Assembly: GCA_902518595.1 (NCBI GenBank)
Contig: CABYGR010000003.1
Location: forward strand, 1 to 50,226
Source: an uncultured Pelagibacteraceae bacterium
GTDB taxonomy: Bacteria; Pseudomonadota; Alphaproteobacteria; Pelagibacterales; Pelagibacteraceae
Length of the DNA: 50,226 nt
Reading direction: 5' to 3'
Shown: one piece after another, positions 35,395-44,494 of the stretch
Position numbering within the stretch: position 1 is the first letter of the stretch
Layout of the letters: each line of letters begins with the position of its first letter
Position numbers and translations under genes: made by a program
Notes under the pieces: model-generated
The model's input: the letters and a program-made list of their open reading frames with translations, nothing else
The model's database searches: none
Told to the model about the DNA's origin: nothing

Positions 35395-36684
35395 ATGTTA
35401 GATAATTACTTTAACTATAAAAAACATAAGACAGATTTTAAAACTGAGGTCATTGCAGGAGTTTCGACGTTCCTAACAATGGCTTATATAATGTTTTTAA
35501 ATCCTGTCATACTTGCCGACGGTGGTTTTGATTTTGGTGGTGTTTTTACAGCAACAGCTCTTGCGGCAGCATTAGCATGTTTTATTGCTGCATTTTACGC
35601 TAAAACTTGGCCAGTTGGACTTGCACCAGGAATGGGGATAAATGCTTTTATCGCTTATGGTGTCTGTTTAGGAATGGAATATACACCAGCAGAAGCACTC
35701 GGTGCTGTATTGGTTGCGGGTGTAGTTTTCTTAATAATTTCATTAACGCCGCTTAGAGCCTGGCTAATAAACTCTATTCCAAAAAGTTTAAAACTTGGAA
35801 TTGGAGCTGGGATTGGTCTTTTTCTTGCAATCATCGGTTTTCAACTTATGGGGCTAACCGCAGATGATCCTGTTGTTCTTGTGAAGCTTGGGGATGTTTC
35901 TAACCCTATGTTATTACTAGGTGCTGGTGCATTTATTTCAATGATAGTTATGGAAAAGATGAAAATTAAAGGAAACATAATTATTGGAATAATTTTATTT
36001 AGTGCAATCGCATGGGTGACTGGTTTAGCAAAATTTAATGGAGTTGTTTCATCTCCACCACCTATGACACACTTAATGACTTTTGATTTAGGTGCTGCAT
36101 TAAGTGCATCGATGGTAACCGTAATTTTTACGTTATTCTTTATTGACTTTTTTGATACCGCTGGAACATTAACAAGTGTTGCAAACGTAGCTGGAAAAGT
36201 TGGACCTGACGGAAAAATTAAAGACATCGATAAAGCTATGCTATCAGACAGTGTTTCTACTGTTGCTGGAGCTGTGATGGGAACATCAACAGTTACAACA
36301 TATGTAGAGAGTGCTGCAGGAGTAAAAGCTGGTGGAAGAACAGGAATGACATCACTTGTGATAGGAATTCTTTTCTTAGCATGTTTGTTCTTCAGTCCAC
36401 TAGCAACATCACTTCCTAAAGAGGTCGATGCTGCTGCATTAATTTATATTGCAACTTTATTTGTAAGAAATGTTACGGATATTAGTTGGGATGATGCGGC
36501 TGAAGCAGGTCCCGCAGTTCTTGCAATGATAGCAATGCCATTTACTTATTCTATCTCAAATGGAATAGCTTTGGCATTTGTATCTTATGCTTTAATTAAG
36601 ATTTGTACTGGTAAATTTGGTGAAACTAGTCCAGCAATATGGGTTATTGCTGCACTAAGTGTAGTTAGTTTCTTAGTAGCGTAA
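35395..36684 (+). CDS. Purine (guanine/hypoxanthine) permease, AzgA/PbuG type
   Basis: A 429-residue NCS2-superfamily transporter with about 12-14 hydrophobic helices. Diagnostic segments are the N-terminal TEVIAGVSTFLTMAYIMFLNP, GLAPGMGINAFIAYG (about residue 80), FIDFFDTAGTLTSVA (about residue 250) and TSTVTTYVESAAGVKAGGRTG. These define the AzgA/PbuG branch importing hypoxanthine, guanine or adenine with protons. A strong GGAGG at 35386-35390 sets the start. It faces the purine catabolic operon across a shared terminator, so it likely feeds that pathway. Confidence 0.9.
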   Translation: MLDNYFNYKKHKTDFKTEVIAGVSTFLTMAYIMFLNPVILADGGFDFGGVFTATALAAALACFIAAFYAKTWPVGLAPGMGINAFIAYGVCLGMEYTPAEALGAVLVAGVVFLIISLTPLRAWLINSIPKSLKLGIGAGIGLFLAIIGFQLMGLTADDPVVLVKLGDVSNPMLLLGAGAFISMIVMEKMKIKGNIIIGIILFSAIAWVTGLAKFNGVVSSPPPMTHLMTFDLGAALSASMVTVIFTLFFIDFFDTAGTLTSVANVAGKVGPDGKIKDIDKAMLSDSVSTVAGAVMGTSTVTTYVESAAGVKAGGRTGMTSLVIGILFLACLFFSPLATSLPKEVDAAALIYIATLFVRNVTDISWDDAAEAGPAVLAMIAMPFTYSISNGIALAFVSYALIKICTGKFGETSPAIWVIAALSVVSFLVA

Positions 36685-36693
36685 AATATAATT

Positions 36694-36729
36694 AAAAAAA
36701 AGGGCGGCTTTTAAGTCGCCTTTTTTTTT
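36694..36729. terminator. Bidirectional terminator between permease and purine operon
   Basis: Stem GGCGgCTT-TT-AAGtCGCC at 36703-36720 with one internal mismatch, flanked by eight A's on the left and nine T's on the right. The T-run reaches into the stop codon of the leftward phosphoribosyltransferase gene, so one element serves both convergent transcripts. Confidence 0.88.
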
Positions 36730-37252
36730 ATTTTTGATGTTTTTTTTTAATTTCTTCGATTCTAATTTCTTCATAAATTTCGAAAGGTTGGACAATCCAA
36801 GGGTCAGCATCCAATCTTACGGCACAGAAATCTGGTTCAAATGTAGATTTATTTTTCTTCCAAAGAGTTGCTGTTTTTATATCTTCTATCTTTCCTTTTA
36901 TCGGTCCATATTTTTTTAACCAGTCGATACTTTTATTAAAAGTAATTCCTGTATCAGATAAATCATCACATAATAAAATTCTTCCACCCATATTAGGTGC
37001 TATAGAACTCATTTCTCTTGAAAATACTATATCTCCCTGTTCATCCTCCACCCCTTTTCCGCTGTAGGATTCAACTGCAAGATAAGCACATTTCAATTTA
37101 AAAATTCTACTTAATACGTCTATCATGGGAGCAGCACCTCTCATGATTCCAATTAATATTGTTGGCTTATAATTACTTTCTTCTATTAGGATAGCTAATT
37201 TTTCGACAGTACTATTATAGTCATCCCAGTTAACAATTAATTTTTCTGACAT
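36728..37252 (-). CDS. Purine phosphoribosyltransferase (Gpt-like, COG2236)
   Basis: A 174-residue PRT-fold enzyme. The PRPP-binding loop reads ILLCDDLSDTGITF (about residue 93); the N-terminal ILIGIMRGAAPMIDVL gives the PPi loop, and the C-terminal DADPWIVQPFE is typical of hypoxanthine/xanthine-type enzymes. It would salvage guanine, xanthine or hypoxanthine to nucleotides. As the last gene of the purine catabolic operon, 10 bp after puuD, it puts salvage and degradation under one control. Base specificity is not readable. Confidence 0.8.
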   Translation of the reverse strand: MSEKLIVNWDDYNSTVEKLAILIEESNYKPTILIGIMRGAAPMIDVLSRIFKLKCAYLAVESYSGKGVEDEQGDIVFSREMSSIAPNMGGRILLCDDLSDTGITFNKSIDWLKKYGPIKGKIEDIKTATLWKKNKSTFEPDFCAVRLDADPWIVQPFEIYEEIRIEEIKKKHQK

Positions 37253-37262
37253 TTTTTATTAA

Positions 37263-38174
37263 TCAATTTTTGAATATAAATATTACTGTAGCCAGTATTA
37301 TCAAAGCAATTATTGATGTAAATAGAATACTAGGATTATTAATTTTTCTACCTCTTAAGTTAAAGTAATGTCTTGCTAGTGCAGAAATAATTCCAATTAA
37401 GCATAAAATTAACCAGTTATATTTATGATAAACTAAAAAGCTATAATGACCAGATAGCATAATAAATAACACCAAAAAAGTTGAGTAATTATTATGTATT
37501 GACCTTTGTTTAGCAGCCAAAGACAAGCTCATGTCAAATTTTTTATTTTTCTTGCTACTATTAATTATATTCATTTGATTAGGAATTATCACTGTAAAAA
37601 CATTTGCAAACATGTTTGTTCCAATAATCAAACCAACACTTAAAAAAGCAAATTTTGCCCCAAAAATTTTTGTAAGACCAAATGATAAAAAACCTAATAA
37701 GATTAGTATAATAGATAGAAATAAAAAATTATTTTTTATGAGATTAGATTTACATAAAAAATCATAAATAATCCAAGAGATAATTAAAGACAAAATAGAA
37801 TAAGAAATTGCTGTTAATGGAGATATAATTAAAACTTTTTTATCAACCATTAATATACCAGAATTATAATAATATATAACAGCTAATAAAAGTATTCCTG
37901 TAATAAAAGTTAAATAACTTTGCCATTTAAAAATTACAAGTTGATTTAGATAAGTTTTATCTGGTGAAGTTTTTAATCTTGAGAGCTTGTAAAAAAAACC
38001 TGAGTGCATTAAATATCCTTCACCATCAATATCTTTTGAACTGATTTTTTTATTCAATCTATTGTCTAAATAATTAAATAAAAAACTATTTCCAACCCAT
38101 AATATTGCAAATAATACATGCCCCCATCTTAGTATTGCCTCTGACCACTTAAGTGCGTAAGTAAAAGCTTCCAT
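37263..38174 (-). CDS. puuD: Membrane urate oxidase PuuD-type, lacking the cytochrome c domain
   Basis: Oxidises urate to 5-hydroxyisourate at the inner membrane. The 303 residues cover only the Urate_ox_N-type domain: the N-terminal WGHVLFAILWVGNSFLFNYLDN and FFYKLSRL, FKWQSYLTF and NMFANVFTVIIPNQ segments, with about eight hydrophobic helices. Classical PuuD has an added C-terminal cytochrome c with CxxCH; none is present, and the frame ends cleanly after a helix. It shares one base with guaD and lies in a purine operon with hiuH, which takes its product, giving strong support to the assignment. Confidence 0.85.
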   Translation of the reverse strand: MEAFTYALKWSEAILRWGHVLFAILWVGNSFLFNYLDNRLNKKISSKDIDGEGYLMHSGFFYKLSRLKTSPDKTYLNQLVIFKWQSYLTFITGILLLAVIYYYNSGILMVDKKVLIISPLTAISYSILSLIISWIIYDFLCKSNLIKNNFLFLSIILILLGFLSFGLTKIFGAKFAFLSVGLIIGTNMFANVFTVIIPNQMNIINSSKKNKKFDMSLSLAAKQRSIHNNYSTFLVLFIMLSGHYSFLVYHKYNWLILCLIGIISALARHYFNLRGRKINNPSILFTSIIALIILATVIFIFKN

Positions 38175-38644
38175 TAATATTTAATTTTATCCTCTTTATT
38201 TTGCCAAATTTTAAATGCTTCGAGTGCCTCATTTCTATTCATTTGTTTCATTTTAATTTTTCTTTGATCTATTTCTTTAATTATTTCTGAATAAATTAAT
38301 GAGTCATCAAAATCTATATCTTTTGCATCCATTCTTGTATTTGCATAATAAATATTATCAACATGAGACCAGTAAATTGCTGATAAACACATAGGACATG
38401 GTTCGCAACTTGTATAAAGATCACAGCCTTTAAGAAAAAAATTGTTTAATTCTTTGCAAGCATTTCTAATCGCAACTATTTCAGCATGAGCAGTTGGATC
38501 ATTATTTGCTGTTACCTGGTTATGACCTTCAGCAATTATTTGATTATCTTTAACAATAACACAGCCGAAAGGGCCACCTTTGGATTTTGCACTTTGTATT
38601 GAAAGCTCTATAGCTCTTAACATAAATTTTGAATTATTTTTCAT
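38174..38644 (-). CDS. guaD: Guanine deaminase (cytidine deaminase-fold)
   Basis: Deaminates guanine to xanthine. The 156 residues match the length of Bacillus GuaD. Zinc-site motifs are HAEIVAI (about residue 53) and SCEPCPMCLSAI (about residue 82), and the C-terminal segment with EALEAFKIWQ fits the domain-swapped tail of GuaD rather than tRNA adenosine deaminase. Context supports this: it lies between xdhB (4 bp upstream) and puuD (1-base overlap), and makes the xanthine that XdhAB uses. Confidence 0.87.
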   Translation of the reverse strand: MKNNSKFMLRAIELSIQSAKSKGGPFGCVIVKDNQIIAEGHNQVTANNDPTAHAEIVAIRNACKELNNFFLKGCDLYTSCEPCPMCLSAIYWSHVDNIYYANTRMDAKDIDFDDSLIYSEIIKEIDQRKIKMKQMNRNEALEAFKIWQNKEDKIKY

Positions 38645-38648
38645 AAAA

Positions 38649-40946
38649 TCAAATTATATTTTTTAATTTTTTTATACTCAATAATATTTTTTCTGGCGTC
38701 GCTGGGGCATCAATATTAGGAATTTTTTCATAATTTGATATTGAGGCTATCGCATCTTTAATTGCAAAGAAAACACTCATAGCAAGCATTAAAGGCGGCT
38801 CTCCAGTTGTTTTGGCTTTATTAACAACTCTCTCAACATTTAAACCTTTTTTGAATATTTCAACATTAAACTTTTTAGGCATATCGCTTACTGCTGGTAT
38901 TTTATAAGTTGAAGGAGAAAAAGTTGTAATCTGCCCGTTTGATTTCCAGTTTAATTCTTCAATTGTTAACCAGCCCTGACCTTGAACAAAACCACCTTCT
39001 ATCTGACCTAATTCAAGAGCTGAATTAATGGGTTTTCCTGCATCATGTAAAATATCAACTCTTTCTAATACATTTTCGCCAGTAAGTGTGTCTATTGTAA
39101 CTTCAGAAACAGCCGCACCATAACAAAAATATAAAAAAGGTCTTCCTTTAAATCTTTTTTTATCAAAATTTATTTTTGGAGTTGAATAAAAACCTGAAGA
39201 AGAAAGGGATATTCTATTTAAATAAGCTTCTTGAATTATATTTTTAAATTCAAAATTTTGATTACCAAATATTATATGTTGATCCCTATACTCTGCCTGA
39301 TAATTATAAATTTTATATTTCTTTTTTATAAACTTTTCTAAATTAAATTTTATTTTTGATACAGCATTAAGTGCTGCAGCGCCATTAAGGTCGGTCGTTG
39401 AGGAAGCTGCACTTGCTGAAGTATTTGGAACCTTAGAAGTATTTGTTGATGAAATATGAACTAAATTGTAAGGTAATCCAAACGAATTAGCTACAAGTTG
39501 TGCTATTTTAGTATGTGTTCCCTGGCCCATTTCTATTCCACCATGATTTAAATGTACACTTCCATCAGTATAAATATGAACTAATGCACCGGCTTGATTT
39601 AAATGGATTGTAGTAAATGAAATTCCAAATTTTACTGGTGTAATCGCTAAACCTTTTTTTTTATACTTATTTTTTTTATTATATTTTTTAATTTCTAAGT
39701 ATCTTTTTTTATAATTTGATGTTTTTTCCAACTTTTTAAATATTTCATTGATAACATTATCTTGAAGACTCATTCCATAATGAGTTATATTTTTTTTATT
39801 ATTTTGATAAAAATTTTTTTTCCTAACTTCAATTGGATCTTTTTTTAAATATCTTGAAATATTATCTATAATATTCTCAATAGCCATCATTCCTTGATTT
39901 CCACCAAAACCTCTAAATGCCGTTGAGGTAGGAATATTTGTCTTACATAAATAATTAGTTACCTCTATATCTGAAATATAATATGCGTTATCTAAGTGAA
40001 GTAATGCTCGTTCGTTGATAGCAACTGATAAATCAGGAGACATTCCACAATTTGAAGATAAATTTATTTTTAAACCTTGGATAACACCTTCGTTATTAAA
40101 ACCAACTTCATATTCAGATAAAAATTCATGTCTTTTACCAGTTAAAATTATGTCTTCATCTCTATCTAATCTTAATTTAATTGGTTTACTTGTTTTTTTT
40201 GCCAATAAGGCGCAAATGCAAGCAGTCATGAAATTTGTTTCTTTACCTCCAAATCCGCCTCCAATCCTTCTAACTTCAACATTTATAGAATTGCTTTTTT
40301 GATTAAACATTTTTGCAATTAATTGTTGTGTTTCGGATGGATGTTGCGTCGAGCTATATACTAAAAAATTATCATCTTCTTTAGGAATTACAAAAGCAGC
40401 TTGACCTTCTAAATAGAAATGTTCTTGGCTTCCTGTTGTAAAATATCCTTTTAAATTATTTTTTGAAAATTTAATTTTTTTAGATGGATTTCCTTTTTTA
40501 ATTTTTCTTGGCTTAAATAAAAATTGATTTTTATTTAAAGATTCTTTGATAGTAATTATTGGCTCTAAATCACTATATATAATTTTAGCTTTTAATACTG
40601 CTTTTCTTGCCAACTCAGTAGAAGTAGCAGCCACAGCAAATAATGGCTGACCATAAAACTCTACTTTATTTTTTGGAAATATAGGGTCTCCATCAAAAAC
40701 TGGTCCAACATCATTTCTTCCAGAAATATCTTTATGAGTAACAACTGAAATAACACCTCTACTTTTAAAAACTTCACTTAAATCGATCTTTTTAATTATC
40801 GCGTGTGCTTTTTTACTTAAACCAATTGCCCCATATAAAGTACCTATTGGTTCATTGATATCATCTGTATATTCAGCGTAGCCACTAACATGTTTATAGG
40901 CACTATCGTGAGGTCTAATTTTTTCAATATAGTCTTCCTTACTCAT
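38649..40946 (-). CDS. xdhB: Xanthine dehydrogenase, molybdopterin subunit
   Basis: Catalytic large subunit oxidising hypoxanthine/xanthine to urate. The 765 residues show the Mo-cofactor motif GGGFGGKE (about residue 228), FRGFGGNQGMMAIEN, EMGQGTHTK and the C-terminal TGEPPLMLAMSVFFAIKDAI, whose GEPP is specific to xanthine dehydrogenases among this family. It is directly adjacent to xdhA. The maturation factor XdhC, usually next door, is not in the window. Confidence 0.94.
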   Translation of the reverse strand: MSKEDYIEKIRPHDSAYKHVSGYAEYTDDINEPIGTLYGAIGLSKKAHAIIKKIDLSEVFKSRGVISVVTHKDISGRNDVGPVFDGDPIFPKNKVEFYGQPLFAVAATSTELARKAVLKAKIIYSDLEPIITIKESLNKNQFLFKPRKIKKGNPSKKIKFSKNNLKGYFTTGSQEHFYLEGQAAFVIPKEDDNFLVYSSTQHPSETQQLIAKMFNQKSNSINVEVRRIGGGFGGKETNFMTACICALLAKKTSKPIKLRLDRDEDIILTGKRHEFLSEYEVGFNNEGVIQGLKINLSSNCGMSPDLSVAINERALLHLDNAYYISDIEVTNYLCKTNIPTSTAFRGFGGNQGMMAIENIIDNISRYLKKDPIEVRKKNFYQNNKKNITHYGMSLQDNVINEIFKKLEKTSNYKKRYLEIKKYNKKNKYKKKGLAITPVKFGISFTTIHLNQAGALVHIYTDGSVHLNHGGIEMGQGTHTKIAQLVANSFGLPYNLVHISSTNTSKVPNTSASAASSTTDLNGAAALNAVSKIKFNLEKFIKKKYKIYNYQAEYRDQHIIFGNQNFEFKNIIQEAYLNRISLSSSGFYSTPKINFDKKRFKGRPFLYFCYGAAVSEVTIDTLTGENVLERVDILHDAGKPINSALELGQIEGGFVQGQGWLTIEELNWKSNGQITTFSPSTYKIPAVSDMPKKFNVEIFKKGLNVERVVNKAKTTGEPPLMLAMSVFFAIKDAIASISNYEKIPNIDAPATPEKILLSIKKLKNII

Positions 40947-42383
40947 TTAAATAACTCTAGTTAATTTTTTTGTATTTATTTCAACAAAACATTTAATTAA
41001 TAAATTTTTAGCTACTTCAAGCCTATATTCTTTACTAGCTCTCATATCACTAATAGGTTCAAAATCTTTATCTAAATAATCTTTTGCTTTAATAAATGTA
41101 CTAATTTTTAACGGTTTATTTTTAAGAATTTCTTCACAAGCTTTTGCTCTTTTTGGTACTGCCGCCATTCCTCCATACGCAATATATACTTTTTTGATTT
41201 TATTGTTATTAATCTCGAAATTGAATGATCCACATATTGATGAAATATCATCATCAAATCTCTTTGATATTTTAAAAGCTTTAAAAATATTTTTCTTAAA
41301 TAAAGGTATTTTAATTGAATAAATAAATTCATTTTTTTTAAGTTTAGTTTTTCTATAACCAGTAAAAAAATTATTGATTGGTAATAGTTTTCTTTTATTA
41401 AGACCTTGAATAACAATGTCTGCCTTTAAAGATAATAAAATCGGCAATGTATCACCAATTGGTGAGGCTGTAGCAATATTTCCACCAATAGTACCTACAT
41501 TTCTTATCTGAACAGATCCATATCTTTTTAATATGGTATAAAAATCTGGATAATATTTTTTAATTTTATTTTCAAATTTAATTAATGAAGTTGCCGCCCC
41601 AACTTCAATATAATTTTTATTTATTCTTATAAAATCTAATTCTTTTATTTCTTTTAAGTTTACTATACATGAAATCTCTTTTCTTTCCTTTGTTACTTTT
41701 AAAGATAAATCTGTACCTCCAGCAAGAAAATTTAAATTTGGATTTTTTTTAATTATACTTTTTAAATCATTTATTGTTTTAGGGGAAAAAAACTTTTTAT
41801 TCTCTGAATTGATAAAAGTATTTTTTGGATTAATCTTTTTTAAAAGTTTAATAACTTTTCTTTTATTTTTACTAAATACATCTTTTTTTTCTACTTTGTT
41901 TAAACTTTTGGCTGCATCAATTATTGGTCTATATCCTGTACAACGACATAAATTTCCTGAAATAGAATCTTTTATTAATTCAGTTTCATACTTTTTATTA
42001 TTTTTAAACATTGAAAACAAAGACATTACAAAACCAGGAGTGCAGAAACCACATTGTGAGCCATGAAATTTAACCATTGCATCCTGTACCGGGTGTAGAC
42101 TTCCATTATTAGAGATTAAATCTTCAACAATCAAAAGTTGTTTTCCATTTAAAAATGGAACGAATGAAATACAAGAGTTTATAGAACTATATTTTATTTC
42201 ACCTTTAACTAACTCACCAACAACAACAGTACATGCACCACAACCACCTTCAGCACATCCCTCTTTTGTACCTGTTTTTTTTAAATCTGATCGTAAATAA
42301 TTTAGTATTGTTTGATTAGGATCAGGACTATCGATCTCTAAAATTTTATCATTTAATAAAAATTTAACAGTGCTAGATATCAC
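40947..42383 (-). CDS. xdhA: Xanthine dehydrogenase, 2Fe-2S/FAD subunit
   Basis: The 478-residue electron-transfer subunit passing electrons from the Mo centre to NAD. The N-terminal ferredoxin-like domain has GCAEGGCGACTVVV (about residue 42), followed by the second cluster QCGFCTPGF and GNLCRCTGYRP. The FAD domain has FLAGGTDLSLKV (about residue 217) and RNVGTIGGNIATASPIGD. It begins directly after hiuH and abuts xdhB. The subunit layout (FeS and FAD fused, Mo separate) is the bacterial XdhAB form. Confidence 0.94.
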   Translation of the reverse strand: MISSTVKFLLNDKILEIDSPDPNQTILNYLRSDLKKTGTKEGCAEGGCGACTVVVGELVKGEIKYSSINSCISFVPFLNGKQLLIVEDLISNNGSLHPVQDAMVKFHGSQCGFCTPGFVMSLFSMFKNNKKYETELIKDSISGNLCRCTGYRPIIDAAKSLNKVEKKDVFSKNKRKVIKLLKKINPKNTFINSENKKFFSPKTINDLKSIIKKNPNLNFLAGGTDLSLKVTKERKEISCIVNLKEIKELDFIRINKNYIEVGAATSLIKFENKIKKYYPDFYTILKRYGSVQIRNVGTIGGNIATASPIGDTLPILLSLKADIVIQGLNKRKLLPINNFFTGYRKTKLKKNEFIYSIKIPLFKKNIFKAFKISKRFDDDISSICGSFNFEINNNKIKKVYIAYGGMAAVPKRAKACEEILKNKPLKISTFIKAKDYLDKDFEPISDMRASKEYRLEVAKNLLIKCFVEINTKKLTRVI

Positions 42384-42734
42384 TTAACTACCTCTATAAG
42401 TAGAATAGCTCCAGGGTGAAATCAATAAGGGTACGTGATAATTTTCTTTATTGTTAGAAATACCAAATCTTATAATCACATCATCAAGAAATGGTAGTTC
42501 GTTATTTTTTATTATGTTTTTAAAATAATCACCAATAAAAAAAACCAACTCATATTTTCCAGATTTAAATTTATCATTCTCCACTAATGGCTGATCTGTT
42601 CTTCCGTCATTATTTAAAACTATTGAGTTGATTTTTTCTTTATTTTCTCCATTCAAAAAAAATAAATCAACTTTAATTCCTTTTCCTGGTTTTCCAGAAT
42701 AAATATCTAAAACATGAGTTGTTAATTTAGTCAT
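42384..42734 (-). CDS. hiuH: 5-hydroxyisourate hydrolase (transthyretin-like)
   Basis: Second step of urate breakdown: hydrolyses 5-hydroxyisourate to OHCU. The 116 residues are full length for a cytosolic HIUase. It starts with LTTHVLDIYSGKPGKG and ends in the signature tetrapeptide YRGS, with YHVPLLISPWSYSTYRGS as the C-terminal motif; the His and Arg residues of these form the active site. It is the first gene of the leftward purine operon and is divergent from uraD, the next enzyme in the pathway. Confidence 0.95.
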   Translation of the reverse strand: MTKLTTHVLDIYSGKPGKGIKVDLFFLNGENKEKINSIVLNNDGRTDQPLVENDKFKSGKYELVFFIGDYFKNIIKNNELPFLDDVIIRFGISNNKENYHVPLLISPWSYSTYRGS

Positions 42735-42800
42735 AACTTATTTTATCTACTATACAAAAATTACATAATAAATATATTAAAACATTTAGTAAGAGATTTA
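42735..42800. promoter_or_regulatory. Divergent control region of the purine catabolic genes
   Basis: This 66-base gap between hiuH (leftward) and uraD (rightward) must hold both promoters. It is almost pure A/T, and I see no clear operator dyad or box. The call rests on gene arrangement only. Confidence 0.45.
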
Positions 42801-43307
42801 ATGGAATTTACAAAAAAACTAAACTCACTATCTAAAACTGATTTTACATCTACTTTTGGAAGTGTATTTGAAAAATCAGAATGGATAGCAAATGAAGTTT
42901 TTAAACTGAAACCTTTTAAAAATTCAAAAGATTTGATTGAGAAAATGATAAATATTTACAATAATTGCTCTAAAGAAAAAATTGTTAAAATCTTTAACTT
43001 ACACCCAAAATTAGCAATAGAAAGAAGACTAACCAATTTTTCGTCAAAAGAACAAATTGGTGCTCAACTAAATTCATGTACAAAAGAAGAATTAATAGAA
43101 TTTAAAAAACTTAATTTAGATTATAAAAAAAGATTTAAATTTCCTTTTATCATTGCAGTGAAAGGAAAAAATAAAAACGATATCCTTAAAAATTTTAGAA
43201 AAAGAATTGATAATGATTATGAAACAGAGTTTAAAGAAGCAAAAGCACAAGTTATAAAGATTGCTTTATTTCGTCTTAACGAAATAACAAACAAAAGTTC
43301 TATATGA
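42801..43307 (+). CDS. uraD: OHCU decarboxylase
   Basis: Third step of urate breakdown: decarboxylates 2-oxo-4-hydroxy-4-carboxy-5-ureidoimidazoline to (S)-allantoin. The 168 residues are normal length. The family motif NLHPKLA with the catalytic His is at about residue 72, followed by SSKEQIGAQL and the FPFIIAVKGKN strand ending in R-rich helices. It is divergent from hiuH and overlaps the family 17 glycosyltransferase gene by 4 bp. No allantoinase follows within the window. Confidence 0.92.
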   Translation: MEFTKKLNSLSKTDFTSTFGSVFEKSEWIANEVFKLKPFKNSKDLIEKMINIYNNCSKEKIVKIFNLHPKLAIERRLTNFSSKEQIGAQLNSCTKEELIEFKKLNLDYKKRFKFPFIIAVKGKNKNDILKNFRKRIDNDYETEFKEAKAQVIKIALFRLNEITNKSSI

Positions 43308-44194
43308 AAATTTTTGATTGCTTCATGTATTTTGACGAAGATCTAATTTTAGATTTAAGACTTAATACCCTAAACAAGTTTATTGATTATTTTGTAATAG
43401 TTGAAAGTATTTATAACCACAAAGGAGAGAAGAGAAAATTAAAGTTTAATATCAATAAATTTAAAAAATTTAATAAGAAAATTATTTACTTAATCCACAA
43501 TCAGATACCGAGTGAAATAAAGCAAATCAAAAAAAATGATAGTGAACATGAAAAAAATACAAAATATATTTTTAATGCTATCTTTAGAGAAAATAGCCAA
43601 AGAAATTATATTTTAAAAGGCTTAAGAAAAGCAAAAGATAATGATATAATTTTGATATCTGATGTAGATGAAATTCCTAATTTAAAAAAAGTAAATTTTA
43701 AGACATTAAAAGATAAACTTATTTTTTTTAAGCAAGAGATGTTTTATTACAAGTTCAATTTAAAATTACCAAATTATAATTGGATAGGAACTAAATCATG
43801 TAAAAAAAAATATCTAAAAAATCCTCAATGGCTCAGAAATATCAAGGATAGAAAATACCCATTTTATAGATTAGATACTTTTTTTTCAGATAAAAAATTC
43901 ACAAATGTTGAAATTATAAAAAATGGTGGTTGGCATTTTACTAATATTAAAACTGCAGAACAAATTAGATATAAATTAAAATCTTATCTACATCATCGAG
44001 AATTTGAAGTAAATCCAGTTACAAAAAAACAAATAGAAAAATTAATTAAAAGCAGAATAGCAATTTATGATTTAAAATTAGATAAAAGATCTCAAAAAAT
44101 TGGGCAGGGTAGTAAATTACAAAAGTATAACTTAAAAAAATTACCCACATACATTATAGATAATAAAAAAAAATATAAAAAATGGATTGATTAA
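43304..44194 (+). CDS. Glycosyltransferase family 17 protein
   Basis: A 296-residue GT17-like enzyme (family of beta-1,4-N-acetylglucosaminyltransferase III). It begins with IFDCFMYFDEDLILDLRL and has FVIVESIYNHKGEKR (about residue 31), IILISDVDEIPN (about residue 110) with the DxD-type motif, and NGGWHFTNI near residue 205. It probably adds a sugar to a surface glycan. Overlap of 4 bp with uraD suggests co-transcription, but a metabolic link to purines is unlikely; it may be an insertion at the operon end. Confidence 0.82.
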   Translation: MKIFDCFMYFDEDLILDLRLNTLNKFIDYFVIVESIYNHKGEKRKLKFNINKFKKFNKKIIYLIHNQIPSEIKQIKKNDSEHEKNTKYIFNAIFRENSQRNYILKGLRKAKDNDIILISDVDEIPNLKKVNFKTLKDKLIFFKQEMFYYKFNLKLPNYNWIGTKSCKKKYLKNPQWLRNIKDRKYPFYRLDTFFSDKKFTNVEIIKNGGWHFTNIKTAEQIRYKLKSYLHHREFEVNPVTKKQIEKLIKSRIAIYDLKLDKRSQKIGQGSKLQKYNLKKLPTYIIDNKKKYKKWID

Positions 44195-44494
44195 ATGAAA
44201 AAAGGATATTGGATAAGCTTATATACAAAAGTTGATAATCAAGAAAATTTAAAAAAATACGCAGAAACTGTAACACCAATTATTAAAAATTTTGGTGGCA
44301 AGCCTCTAGTGAGAGGTGGAAAACATGAAACTTTTAATGGAGATGATTTTGTTAGAACAGTAATCTGGGAATTTCCTGATTATACCAAGGCAATTGAATG
44401 TCATAATTCAAAAGAATATCAAGCTGGTTGGTCTCTAGCGAAAGATACAACTGAAAGACATATGCAAGTAATTGAGGGATTTAGTACTGAATAG
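44195..44494 (+). CDS. DUF1330 family protein
   Basis: A 99-residue dimeric alpha/beta-barrel-like protein. GYWISLYTKVDNQENLKKYAE, GGKPLVRGG and VIWEFPDYTKAIECHNSKEYQ are the recognisable DUF1330 segments. No function is established for the family. Its start codon directly follows the family 17 glycosyltransferase stop; its 3' end overlaps the convergent glycosylase gene by 14 bp. Confidence 0.88.
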   Translation: MKKGYWISLYTKVDNQENLKKYAETVTPIIKNFGGKPLVRGGKHETFNGDDFVRTVIWEFPDYTKAIECHNSKEYQAGWSLAKDTTERHMQVIEGFSTE

